Origin: Chrysochromulina tobinii
Lineage: Eukaryota; Haptophyta; Prymnesiales; Chrysochromulinaceae
Assembly: GCA_001275005.1 (NCBI GenBank)
Contig: JWZX01002190.1
Location: 1-12,590 of the forward strand
Direction: 5' to 3'
DNA: 12,590 nt
How positions within the stretch are numbered: position 1 is the stretch's first letter; every line of letters begins with the position of its first letter. Of the stretch, positions 6,473-12,590 are shown piece by piece. Made by a program: the position numbers and the translations under genes. The notes below the pieces were generated by a model. That model searched no databases and was not told the DNA's origin. It saw only the letters and a program-made list of their open reading frames with translations.

Positions 6473-9371
6473 TCAATTGAGCACAGAGTCTGCAGCCACA
6501 TGACGCCGCTCCATATGGCTTAGAAGTGTCGGAATTGGCATTCGGCCAGGCCACCAGTTGTGCTCGACGAACGAGAACATGAGGCTGGGTACGAGCACCG
6601 AGCGCACTAGAAAGGTGTCGATCAGGGAGGTGGCGACAAGCATGAGGCCCCACTGGTTGAGTACCGTGGTGACGGAGAGGAGCATCGACGAGAAGGCGAC
6701 GGTCATGATCAGGCCCGCGGTCGTGATGGTTGCAGACTCGGTGCCCATCGCGCGCAAGATGGCCGCCTCCGTCGAGTAGCCCGCGCGCCGGAGCTCGTAA
6801 ATCTCCGAGATGAGGAAGACGTCGTAGTCGAGGCTCAGCCCGATCATCAGGCAGCCACACGAGAGCGGCACGATCCAGTACAGCCCGCCGACGGGTATGA
6901 GCGTTCCGTAGACCCACACCGACAGGCCGACGACAAAGATGATCGTTACCACGACGGTGAGGAGTAGCCGGAGCGGCACGAGTACCGAGCGAAAGGCGAG
7001 GCCCGCGATAATGAAGGTGACGACCGAGGTGGTGCCCACGAGCAGCGGCGGCGCCTCCACGTTGACCTGTTCGATCATATCCAAGATGTCGTCGACGTCT
7101 GTGAACACCACGAAGGACGAACCTTCGTCGGAGAAGCGCGGCCGCTGCGCCACCGCTCGGATCGCCTTGAGTACCTCGAGTCCCTCCTTGCCCGCCGGCC
7201 CGTCGGACAGCAGAACCTCGACGAGCGTCGCCGACTGCTCGGAGTTTGTGTACTTCACGAACTGCGCCTTGTACGGGGTCGGTCCCGGCACCTCGAGTAG
7301 CCCTGCCGCCTCTGTGTGGTTGAGACGCCGTGTGCGATCCGAAGGAAGAGAGGCGATGTCGCGGATGGCCTCCGGGTCGAGGCCGAGCTCCGTCGTGAGG
7401 ACCATCCGAAAGTCGTTCAGGTCGTTGAAGAGCGCCGACGAAAGCACTGAGGGGGTGGTGGGGGGGGTGGTGCCGTTGACGGAGTGGCAGTAGTTCTCGC
7501 ATGTGCCCAGGCAAAATCTTTCCGCGATCGTCTTTTTATACTCGGGTTGGCTCGGCTTGCACAGATGTGCGGTGGCCTCGAGCCAGGGGCAGGTGATGAC
7601 GGACGGGTCGATGCCCTTCGGCAGCAGCCACGGTGCATGTGCAATCACGAGCTGGCGTGCGTCGACGTCGTCGTCGTGGCACCCGAGCGGGCTCGATGGC
7701 GCGTCCCAGTTGTAGGCAAGCACGTAGAAGGGCTGGAGCAGGCCGATGGAGAGCTGGTGCTGGGGCAGCGACTGCAGCGTCAGCAGCGAGGGCGCGTCGC
7801 GAGGGCAAAGGAGGTCCTGGTTGCCCGAGAGCTCCATGCTCGACACCACAAAGGCGCACGGCAGCAGCAGCAAGAGAATGGCAGCGATCAGCTTGAGGCG
7901 ATGGTCACGGCAGATCAAGCCGAGCCTCACCCAACGAGAGTGCGTCAGGTCCACCTCGCCTTGGCCCACGGGAGAGCGTACAAGCCCAGCCGGCTCGCTG
8001 TCCACTGGCGCCGCCGCCTCGTGAATCAACAGGAGCCCGCGGCGTCGCCACCGGCCGCGCCTCGGCGAGGGGAAGAGGAAGCCCGAGACGAGGCCACAGG
8101 CATCGGTGCAACAGTGCTCGCAGCAGGGGGCCAGGAGGAGCAACAGCGACGGCAGCAACGTGATGTGGACTGCCATCGCGGTGGCGCACAGCACGGCGCC
8201 TCCCCAGCCGATTGACGCGATCACATCGACCGAGCAGCGTGTCAAGCCCACAAACGAGAGCATGAGGATGAGCCCCGAGGTCACGATCACACGACCCGCC
8301 TTCTGCAGCGCGCGCCACACAGCGACTCGCGTTGAGTGGCCGCGCCCCAGCTCCTCGCGGAAGCGCGTCAACAAGAAGAGCGTGTAGTCGAACGAGATGG
8401 CGATCATCATGTCGATGTACACGGCGGGGGCGAAGTCGGGGAAGCTCACGACGGTTTGGGCGCATCCGCCGGGTGCCCAAGTCTCCCTGTCCTTGCAGAG
8501 CCAGCTGCCGCGCGCGAGCTGCAAGAGCACCGCGAAGCTGACGAGGAGCGTCACGGGCAGCGTCACGAGCGCGAGCACCGCAGAGGGTCCGCACGCATAC
8601 AGCAGCAGCAACCAAGCCACAGGGATCGTGATCGCGTCGCCCGACTCGAAGTCGCGGATCACCTGTGGGGCAGGGCGCCGTGGTGAGCACACGCATGCAA
8701 GGCGGGGTCAACCTCAGCTCGGATGACGGATCACTCACCGCCTTCTGTGCGGCATCGAGCAGCATCTGCTCGTGCGTCGAGCCGACGGTGAAGTGGTTGC
8801 CGTGCTCGGCGAGCCACGCATCGATGACGTTCTGCAGTTTGTTCCACGCCGCCACCATGCCCGAGGAGCCCGCCCCGCCGAACCCAATGTTGATGGTGAG
8901 CACCACGATCGTCGCGGTCTGGTTGTCTGCCGAGATCAGGTCGGCATCATTGACATCCAGCTGAGAGTCATCACGGTCCAGAAAAACGCCAACGGCCTGC
9001 CGCCACCAGCAAAGCCCTGTGAACAGATATGTCCCTTTATCGCTCTTGGGTAGCTCCTCGCACGCACCCAACGTTCCGTTGAGGATCAGATGCGAGAGCT
9101 CTTTCACCTCGGGCGACCATATGGAATGCTGCCGAGGATCCCGGGCGACGATCAGAATGCCTTGCGAGAACGGGTATTGCATCGCCTTCTGCGGAAAGAG
9201 ATTCCAAAATTCCGTCTGCGCCTGCTCTGATCGCGACCCTTTGGGTGCGACCACGTCGTCTTCTAAGTAGTTCAGAAAATCGAGACCGTCTCTGCAGAAG
9301 AATGCGACGACTGCCCAGAAGATGGTGAACGGCAGCCCGAGAGCGACGGTGCGAGGAAACGCTGGACGCAT
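6473..9371 (-). CDS. RND/MmpL-family membrane transporter, two exons (9371-8739, 8662-6473)
   Basis: Joining the exons gives 940 aa, the usual size for RND-superfamily proteins. The translation starts at the first ATG in frame (9371-9369, A at -3), just before TM1 (residues 7-25). A long first exoplasmic loop follows, then TM2-TM6 (about 223-390), a basic Cys-containing cytosolic linker, TM7 (about 469-486), a long second loop, and a second TM bundle. The two halves carry the MmpL signature Asp-Tyr pairs in TM4 and TM10: SFDYTLFLLTRFREE (Asp303-Tyr304) and LSLDYDVFLISEI (Asp823-Tyr824). In MmpL proteins these pairs relay protons to drive export, so this is probably a proton-driven exporter of lipids or hydrophobic compounds; the substrate is not shown. 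Asn-X-Thr sequons (NGT, NQT in loop 1; NGT, NHT in loop 2) and clustered loop cysteines fit a eukaryotic secretory-pathway or plasma-membrane protein. The signature is closer to bacterial MmpL than to Patched/NPC1. Confidence 0.88.
8663..8738 (-). other. Spliceosomal intron, 76 nt, phase 0
   Basis: Read on the minus strand, the donor is GCG|GTGAGT and the acceptor CCCCACAG|GTG. Removing 8738-8663 fuses exon 1 (211 codons from 9371) to exon 2 (730 codons including the stop) with no change of phase. It restores a continuous helix-compatible sequence, AAQKA joined to VIRDFESGD, entering TM2. Without removal the first frame runs into non-transporter sequence, and the second frame has no sensible start. 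Confidence 0.9.
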
Positions 9372-9446
9372 GTTTATGTTCCGGTCGGCTCGGATGCGCA
9401 CGCATAATCAAGTTACCTTGTTGCTGCTGTGAAATGTGGAATCACG
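9372..9446. promoter_or_regulatory. Upstream region of transporter gene
   Basis: This is the immediate 5' flank of the minus-strand transporter gene. If the small plus-strand frame at 9447 were real, the region would be a 75-bp divergent promoter. No TATA box or conserved box was recognised. A GTG at 9401 extends the transporter frame by ten codons but is unlikely as a eukaryotic start. Confidence 0.3.
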
Positions 9447-9599
9447 ATGTCGGTTCCTTTTACCCGCCTCGTGGTCCTCCAGTGCACTGGAGCGTACCTC
9501 AAGCACGTGTGTGCCCCAAGATACGGCATGCAATATTTTACAGTATTCGGCCCGAGCGACCGCCATGAATTTCATGCAGTCGGCCGTCGCTGTCGGTGA
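9447..9599 (+). CDS. Possible 50-aa ORF upstream of transporter
   Basis: An ATG opens a 50-aa frame beginning MSVPFTRLVVLQCTGAY and ending at TGA 9597-9599. Aromatic and aliphatic residues are frequent for a chance frame (GMQYFTVFGPSD). It begins 75 bp from the transporter start on the opposite strand and contains the 16-bp palindrome at 9477-9492. It may be a first exon, a small divergent gene or chance. No family is recognised. Confidence 0.2.
   Translation: MSVPFTRLVVLQCTGAYLKHVCAPRYGMQYFTVFGPSDRHEFHAVGRRCR
9477..9492. repeat. Perfect 16-bp palindrome
   Basis: CTCCAGTGCACTGGAG is identical to its own reverse complement. It lies about 110 bp upstream of the transporter start. It could be a dimeric transcription-factor site or a chance palindrome. 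Confidence 0.6.
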
Positions 9600-10103
9600 C
9601 GGTGACGCGAGGGCCGGGCAAACCCGCAGCTCCGTCCGCCGGCTTTACCAGACGGCCCCGGTCGCACCACGTTCGAACACAGGCCGGGCAAGCTCGCGGA
9701 GCTCTTCGCCAGCTTCGCAACACGGCCAACTCACATCATCATCTTGCAGCTTCATTGCCTCGGCAGGCCGATCGGCAACGGAACCAAGGCCTCCCATCTT
9801 CCCAGCACTCCAGGACCCTTTCGAGCGTCCGGATGCTTGGGAAGGTAAGTTGGGGCTATGGGCTGGAGCCGGTTTGACGTACGGCCTTACCTCCAACTGT
9901 GGTGTGCGCTCTTCTGCCTGCACCGGGATGGGTAATCAGCCGCGAGTGCCGAGGATGTCCAACGTGCCGCATGCGAAGGCGCACACAACGCCGACGCACC
10001 CGCCGCGCCAGCCTCGTCACCTCCGCGCTGGTACCTCGCTGGGGTTCAAACAACTACGTTCTTTGAACTACAAGCGGCCCTTTTTCAAAAATCGAACCCA
10101 TAA
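9565..10103 (+). CDS. Possible spliced Ser/Ala-rich small gene (9565-9844, 9940-10103)
   Basis: An ATG with G at -3 (9565) opens a Ser/Arg/Pro-rich frame that meets a consensus donor, AAG|GTAAGT, at 9845. A pyrimidine-rich stretch and an AG follow at 9938-9939. Splicing out these 95 bp keeps an open frame, joining ERPDAWE to SAEDVQRAACEG, and ends at TAA 10101-10103 after RWYLAGVQTTTFFELQAAL, giving 147 aa. The donor is good and the length fits the intron in the neighbouring transporter gene. No domain is recognised and the frame also stays open without splicing, so this is weak. It may instead be the 5' part of the viroplasmin-led unit. Confidence 0.2.
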
Positions 10104-10302
10104 CGAGCCCCTGCATTCCAAGTGGAACTGCGATCCGTCGCCGCGGCAGCATTCCGCGGCGGCGGAGCGCCTCAACCTTGGTACAGCGCTGGCCGTCGAC
10201 GATGGTTTCAGCTTCTACTCCAATTTCAATCGAGCGATCATAAAGACCGCCGTGCTCGCGCTCAGCGGCAGCGTGAGGCACGGCGGCATCCGAGTGCTCC
10301 TC
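10104..10302. other. Leader before the viroplasmin-domain ORF
   Basis: The plus frame of the viroplasmin-domain ORF is open through this stretch and back to about 9436, with in-frame ATGs at 9565 and 9928. No motif marks it as coding. I treat it as probable leader sequence, but an N-terminal extension is possible. Confidence 0.3.
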
Positions 10303-10932
10303 ATGGCCGCCGCCTTATCTACGGCGACGGCCATGCCTCTTCGCCCGGGAATACCCGAACCTGACAGCGAGGAGGAGGAAGAAGTGGAGCCGAGTGATGG
10401 ATCAAAGAGCGAAGCCGAAGGTGACGAGACAACGGGGACCGCCCCACCCGAGGCCGTCGTTTCGAACCAGGGCGGTCGCCCCGGACCCCAACCGTGGTAC
10501 TTTGCGCTTCATGTCCCAGGTCAGGGCTATGGCGTTTTCTCTGATTGGGACCTCAGCGCAGCACACGGCGCGGTCGGCGGCAAACAAAATTTCAACAAGA
10601 AGTTCAGAAGTTTCGAGGAAGCCGCCAACAAGGCGTCTTTTCGGCACCCGGGAGCACGCGTTCCGCAGTTCCCGGACGAATTGGACGTCTGGTTCTCTCT
10701 CATCGCGACCGAACCTGCGATGACGAAGGCCGGTGGCTCCGGAGCACGTGCGCACGGAGGCACGGCGGCAGCACCAATGGGTGCCCCGCCCATGCGACGG
10801 CGACGACAACTCCGACCGCCGAGGCGATCATCCCCAGGCACCTATGGGCATCACCGACTTGGAGGCCGAGAAGAAGAAAAAGAAGAAGAAGAAGAGCACT
10901 GGCCCGATCACGGACCTTACCTTTCTACCTAA
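10303..10932 (+). CDS. Viroplasmin/RNase H1 hybrid-binding-domain protein, first frame of the unit
   Basis: The ATG at 10303 (G at +4) gives 209 aa. Residues 19-42 are strongly acidic. Residues 64-111 match the viroplasmin-type domain (RNase H1 N-terminal hybrid-binding fold): PWYFALHVPGQGYGVFSDW, a Gly/Val turn, then KKFRSFEEAANKA. The key positions of the family are present: the initial aromatic pair, the G-x-F/Y before the Ser/Asp-Trp, and the terminal K-F-x-S-F-x-x-A pattern. In RNase H1 this domain binds RNA/DNA hybrids and double-stranded RNA. Coding quality falls after about residue 145, where the frame turns Arg/Pro-rich, and a better-looking continuation appears one register on. The real reading frame therefore probably shifts between 10724 and 10932. 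Earlier in-frame ATGs at 9565 and 9928 are possible alternative starts. Confidence 0.6.
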   Translation: MAAALSTATAMPLRPGIPEPDSEEEEEVEPSDGSKSEAEGDETTGTAPPEAVVSNQGGRPGPQPWYFALHVPGQGYGVFSDWDLSAAHGAVGGKQNFNKKFRSFEEAANKASFRHPGARVPQFPDELDVWFSLIATEPAMTKAGGSGARAHGGTAAAPMGAPPMRRRRQLRPPRRSSPGTYGHHRLGGREEEKEEEEEHWPDHGPYLST

Positions 10933-11497
10933 TTTCTGGTGCGCTACTGACCTCAGTACGCTCCCTGAGTTGGTCGGTAAACCTGTTTCCGGTGTGTACG
11001 ACGCTCTTCAAAACGGGAAGGATCTTGAACTACGCTCCACGAGGGAGACGCTTTGCTGGCCCGACGGCCACCTCTCGTCTTTGCGAGACTTGCAGCCGGA
11101 TGACCTTTTCGTCTATTCCGAATACGACCCGTCGTGCAATCGGGACCGGCGGATCGTCCTGCAGGTGGGCAAAGGGGGGACGTCCCCGCTAGGCACAAGC
11201 GTCTACCCGTCGAGGGGCGCAGCTGTCGTTGCAGGCGGCCATCGGGTGTGCCCCCCTTCACTGGTCACACACCTGAATGACATTGGTGTCGCCGTCGGCG
11301 CTCCGCCACTCTCGGAGGCGTGGGGTACGTCCACCTACACCAAGGCGGGTTTCGGCACCTACACCAAGGCGGGTTTCGGCTCGGGAGCGTGCTTTCTCCT
11401 TGAGGTGGCGCCCGTCGGGCTCTTGATGGCACGCACCACCGACCTTCGGCCGTCGAATAAGTCACCAAGCAAGAAGAAACCGCCTCGCCAAGCCTAA
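10844..11497 (+). CDS. Second frame of the unit, function unknown
   Basis: The ATG at 10844 gives 217 aa in the +1 register relative to the viroplasmin frame, overlapping it by 89 bp. It starts with a run of eight lysines, then a stretch that looks globular: TDLTFLPNFWCATDL, SGVYDALQNGKDLEL, ETLCWPDGHLSSL, LQPDDLFVYSEYDP. The last part (a basic-residue-free strand, then DG, then LxxLxxxDxFVYS) faintly resembles the end of a doublecortin-type ubiquitin-like fold, but I would not call it. A duplicated TYTKAGFG and a Lys/Ser/Pro-rich tail follow. The frame probably continues the upstream protein by indel, splicing or frameshifting rather than starting here. The stop TAA (11495-11497) is directly followed by a hairpin. 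Confidence 0.45.
   Translation: MGITDLEAEKKKKKKKKSTGPITDLTFLPNFWCATDLSTLPELVGKPVSGVYDALQNGKDLELRSTRETLCWPDGHLSSLRDLQPDDLFVYSEYDPSCNRDRRIVLQVGKGGTSPLGTSVYPSRGAAVVAGGHRVCPPSLVTHLNDIGVAVGAPPLSEAWGTSTYTKAGFGTYTKAGFGSGACFLLEVAPVGLLMARTTDLRPSNKSPSKKKPPRQA
10868..10896 (+). repeat. GAA-rich tract
   Basis: A purine-only run made of GAG/AAG/GAA triplets with one stretch of five A, in the overlap of the first two frames. It reads poly-Lys in one register and poly-Glu in the other. Slippage here, in evolution or in sequencing, could explain the register change. Confidence 0.85.
11333..11380 (+). repeat. Perfect 24-bp tandem duplication
   Basis: The 24-bp unit beginning ACCTACACCAAGGCGGG occupies 11333-11356 and 11357-11380 without mismatch. 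It encodes a doubled TYTKAGFG and keeps the frame. Confidence 0.95.
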
Positions 11498-11898
11498 CCT
11501 CCCCAAAGGGAGGCAGCCGCGCCTCGAGCATCGCCCCTAGCCGCCGCGGCCGCCCGGTGGGCTCCCTTGACGCGCCGCGAGGTGACGAATCGGAGGAAGA
11601 TGAGAGGCAGGATGACGAGCAGGCGGTCAAGATCACCGCCAAGGAAACTACCCCGCGTGAAAATTACAACGTGGATGCTTTCAAGGACGTGGACCTCGAC
11701 CGCCTCAAGGCCGCCTCTCTCTTCCACCAGGAACCTCCGAAGTCGACAGAGGCGGCCGGGACAGTCATGCAACCGATGGTCTTTGCGTGGAAGGCGCTCT
11801 CGCGGCGCCTTCACAAGGCCGAGATCAGCGACCACGACCTGCCTAAGAGGGCGAGGCCCTACGCCGACGGATATGCGCCTGCATTGCCCTTCAAGACC
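11461..11898 (+). CDS. Third frame of the unit, gag-like helical segment (no own start)
   Basis: In the register of the first frame, the sequence is open from just after TAA 11458-11460. It reads through a basic Ser/Arg/Pro stretch, then an acidic one (GDESEEDERQDDEQAVK), then apparently helical sequence: NYNVDAFKDVDLDRLKAA, MVFAWKALSRRLHKAEISDH. It overlaps the preceding frame by 37 bp. The first ATG inside is at 11767, too late for the good-looking part, so it is probably a continuation of the previous frame by a -1-type change. The frame is formally open to 12147, but its coding quality collapses after about 11900, where the next register takes over. No family is recognised. Confidence 0.45.
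11498..11513 (+). other. Hairpin directly after stop codon
   Basis: CCTCCC (11498-11503) and GGGAGG (11508-11513) form a perfect 6-bp stem with a CAAA loop, starting at the first base after TAA 11495-11497. It sits just past the 37-bp window where the second frame must pass to the third. Confidence 0.6.
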
Positions 11899-12482
11899 GC
11901 GCCGTATGGGACACCTTCTGTACCTCCCTCCTACCGGAAGATCAGAAGGCCCGAGACGAACTCATCGCCGAGTGTGACGAGGTTGTCGACGGCCTCAACA
12001 CGGCGATTGTCGCGGGCGCCGCCTGCGGCACCCCCAACGTCGAGGCCAAGACAAAACTCGTCGTCGCCCAGGGCGAACTCGAGGCAGCAAAGGCGCCGGC
12101 CGAGTTCCCACGGAACTACTCGTTCTCAAAGAACTCGGCCGAAATGACCTTTCACCACGTCCAGTCGTGGGTGGAACAATATCCGAAAGAGCATACCATC
12201 TCGGACGACAAGAAAGCGATGTTCCCGACCGCGTCGAGACCGGCGCTTTTCGCGAACCTCAAAATTCGCAAGGACCATGAATTTGCGGGCTACGTACCGG
12301 CGTTCAGGCTCCTGTACGGCAAGCCCGCTCGCATTTTCCTTGTCCGCCGAGAGGGCGAGTTCCGCATGCCACGGCTCAACCCCGCCACGGCCGTTGACCC
12401 TGGTGACTGTGATGACGCCGGGCCCAACGATGGCGCGTATGTGGGCGACCTCGAGATTACGGGAGCAGGGGAGACCCACTAA
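11847..12482 (+). CDS. Fourth frame of the unit, C-terminal gag-like segment (no own start)
   Basis: The register changes by -1 again and stays open from after TAA 11844-11846 to TAA 12480-12482 (211 codons). From about 11885 it looks strongly coding: ALQDRAVWDTFCTSLLPEDQ, DELIAECDEVVDGLNTAI, MTFHHVQSWVEQYPKEH, PALFANLKIRKDHEFAGYV, LYGKPARIFLVRREGEFRM, and an acidic end, DPGDCDDAGPNDGAY. The helical content directly extends the end of the third frame, so the two are probably one protein. The only ATG near a possible start is at 12144, which would remove the first half. No family is recognised. The frame stays open beyond its stop into the next ORF. Confidence 0.5.
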   Translation, partial: EGEALRRRICACIALQDRAVWDTFCTSLLPEDQKARDELIAECDEVVDGLNTAIVAGAACGTPNVEAKTKLVVAQGELEAAKAPAEFPRNYSFSKNSAEMTFHHVQSWVEQYPKEHTISDDKKAMFPTASRPALFANLKIRKDHEFAGYVPAFRLLYGKPARIFLVRREGEFRMPRLNPATAVDPGDCDDAGPNDGAYVGDLEITGAGETH

Positions 12483-12530
12483 CGCGTGGACGCAGGGCCA
12501 AACGCGGCGAGAAAGAGAGCAAGAGACACC

Positions 12531-12590
12531 ATGGCTCCACTCAACAACAAAACACAAACATCCACGTACCCACTAATTCCCCACAGGGAA
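12531..12590 (+). CDS. Start of a further ORF, cut by right edge
   Basis: ATG in a strong context (GACACCATGG) at 12531 opens 20 codons to the edge (MAPLNNKTQTSTYPLIPHRE). It is in the same register as the ORF ending at 12482, 48 nt downstream of its stop, and the intervening codons contain no stop. In a retroelement this would be the place of the pol ORF. That is inference from position only. Confidence 0.4.
   Translation, partial: MAPLNNKTQTSTYPLIPHRE

Larger units (their letters stand above)
10303..12590 (+). mobile_element. Probable retroelement-like unit, 5' (gag-like) half
   Basis: Four overlapping open frames follow each other on one strand in changing registers, and together they read like one long protein of roughly 700 residues. 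It opens with a viroplasmin/RNase H1-type domain, continues through basic, acidic and helical gag-like stretches, and ends at TAA 12480-12482. A fresh ATG in strong context follows 48 nt later and stays open to the edge, where a pol-type ORF would be expected. Viroplasmin-type domains are known from RNase H1, caulimovirus-type proteins and retroelement-derived proteins. No reverse transcriptase, integrase or terminal repeat is inside the window, so the element class is not established. The alternative is a host gene with introns or sequence errors. Confidence 0.4.

Noticed and set aside
7451-7472. G-quadruplex or intron signal in the G-rich run inside the transporter gene
   Set aside because: It is explained by Thr/Pro codons in the second loop (NGTTPPTTP), and the frame is continuous through it.
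7484-8215. 243-aa plus-strand frame
   Set aside because: Antisense shadow of the second transporter exon with no motif of its own.
7905-8662. Continuation of transporter exon 1 frame past the intron
   Set aside because: After the GTGAGT donor this frame becomes Arg/His/Pro-rich with no membrane segments, while the other register holds TM2-TM6.
9372-9401. GTG start ten codons upstream for the transporter
   Set aside because: Eukaryotic translation rarely starts at GTG, and the in-frame ATG at 9371 directly precedes TM1.
10030-10060. tRNA gene suggested by GGTTCAAA
   Set aside because: No cloverleaf, A-box or acceptor stem could be paired around it.
10844-11200. Doublecortin-type domain in the second frame of the unit
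   Set aside because: Only the last strand pattern looks similar; the rest cannot be aligned by eye.

Overview
The window looks like nuclear DNA from a GC-rich unicellular eukaryote. A photosynthetic protist such as a haptophyte or pelagophyte would fit, but no gene here fixes the lineage. The evidence is a short GT-AG intron in phase 0 inside a transporter gene, a member of a eukaryote-wide nuclear protein family (MMTAG2), Asn-X-Thr sequons in transporter loops, and many Ala/Gly/Glu-rich low-complexity proteins. There is no sign of bacterial operons or Shine-Dalgarno-led starts.

Layout. (1) 1-886, minus: 5' part of a coiled-coil protein gene that runs off the left edge into a GCC repeat. (2) 887-1252: divergent promoter region. 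(3) 1253-2974, plus: 573-aa Ala-rich coiled-coil protein with two blocks of acidic 9-bp repeats and a hydrophobic C-terminus. (4) 2975-3380: convergent intergenic region with a 14-bp tandem repeat and a GC-rich inverted repeat. (5) 3381-4418, minus: an intact MMTAG2-type gene, the most secure identification together with the transporter. (6) 4419-6472: about 2 kb without a confident gene, dominated by a large inverted repeat with two 383-bp arms (4738-5120 and 5344-5726) and, further right, a cluster of GATACA-type short repeats. (7) 6473-9371, minus: two-exon gene for a 940-aa RND/MmpL-type membrane transporter. (8) 9372-10302: a region with no confident gene, holding a 16-bp palindrome and weak small reading frames. 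(9) 10303-12590, plus: a chain of reading frames in shifting registers that begins with a viroplasmin/RNase H1 hybrid-binding-type domain and ends with a fresh, well-placed ATG (12531) open to the right edge. I read this as the 5' (gag-like) half of a retroelement-like unit, probably damaged or mis-sequenced.

The ordinary genes show no common pathway: a nuclear protein, a membrane exporter and two low-complexity coiled-coil proteins. The unusual parts are the large inverted repeat upstream of the MMTAG2 gene and the viroplasmin-led unit at the right end, whose identity I could not settle from the sequence alone.
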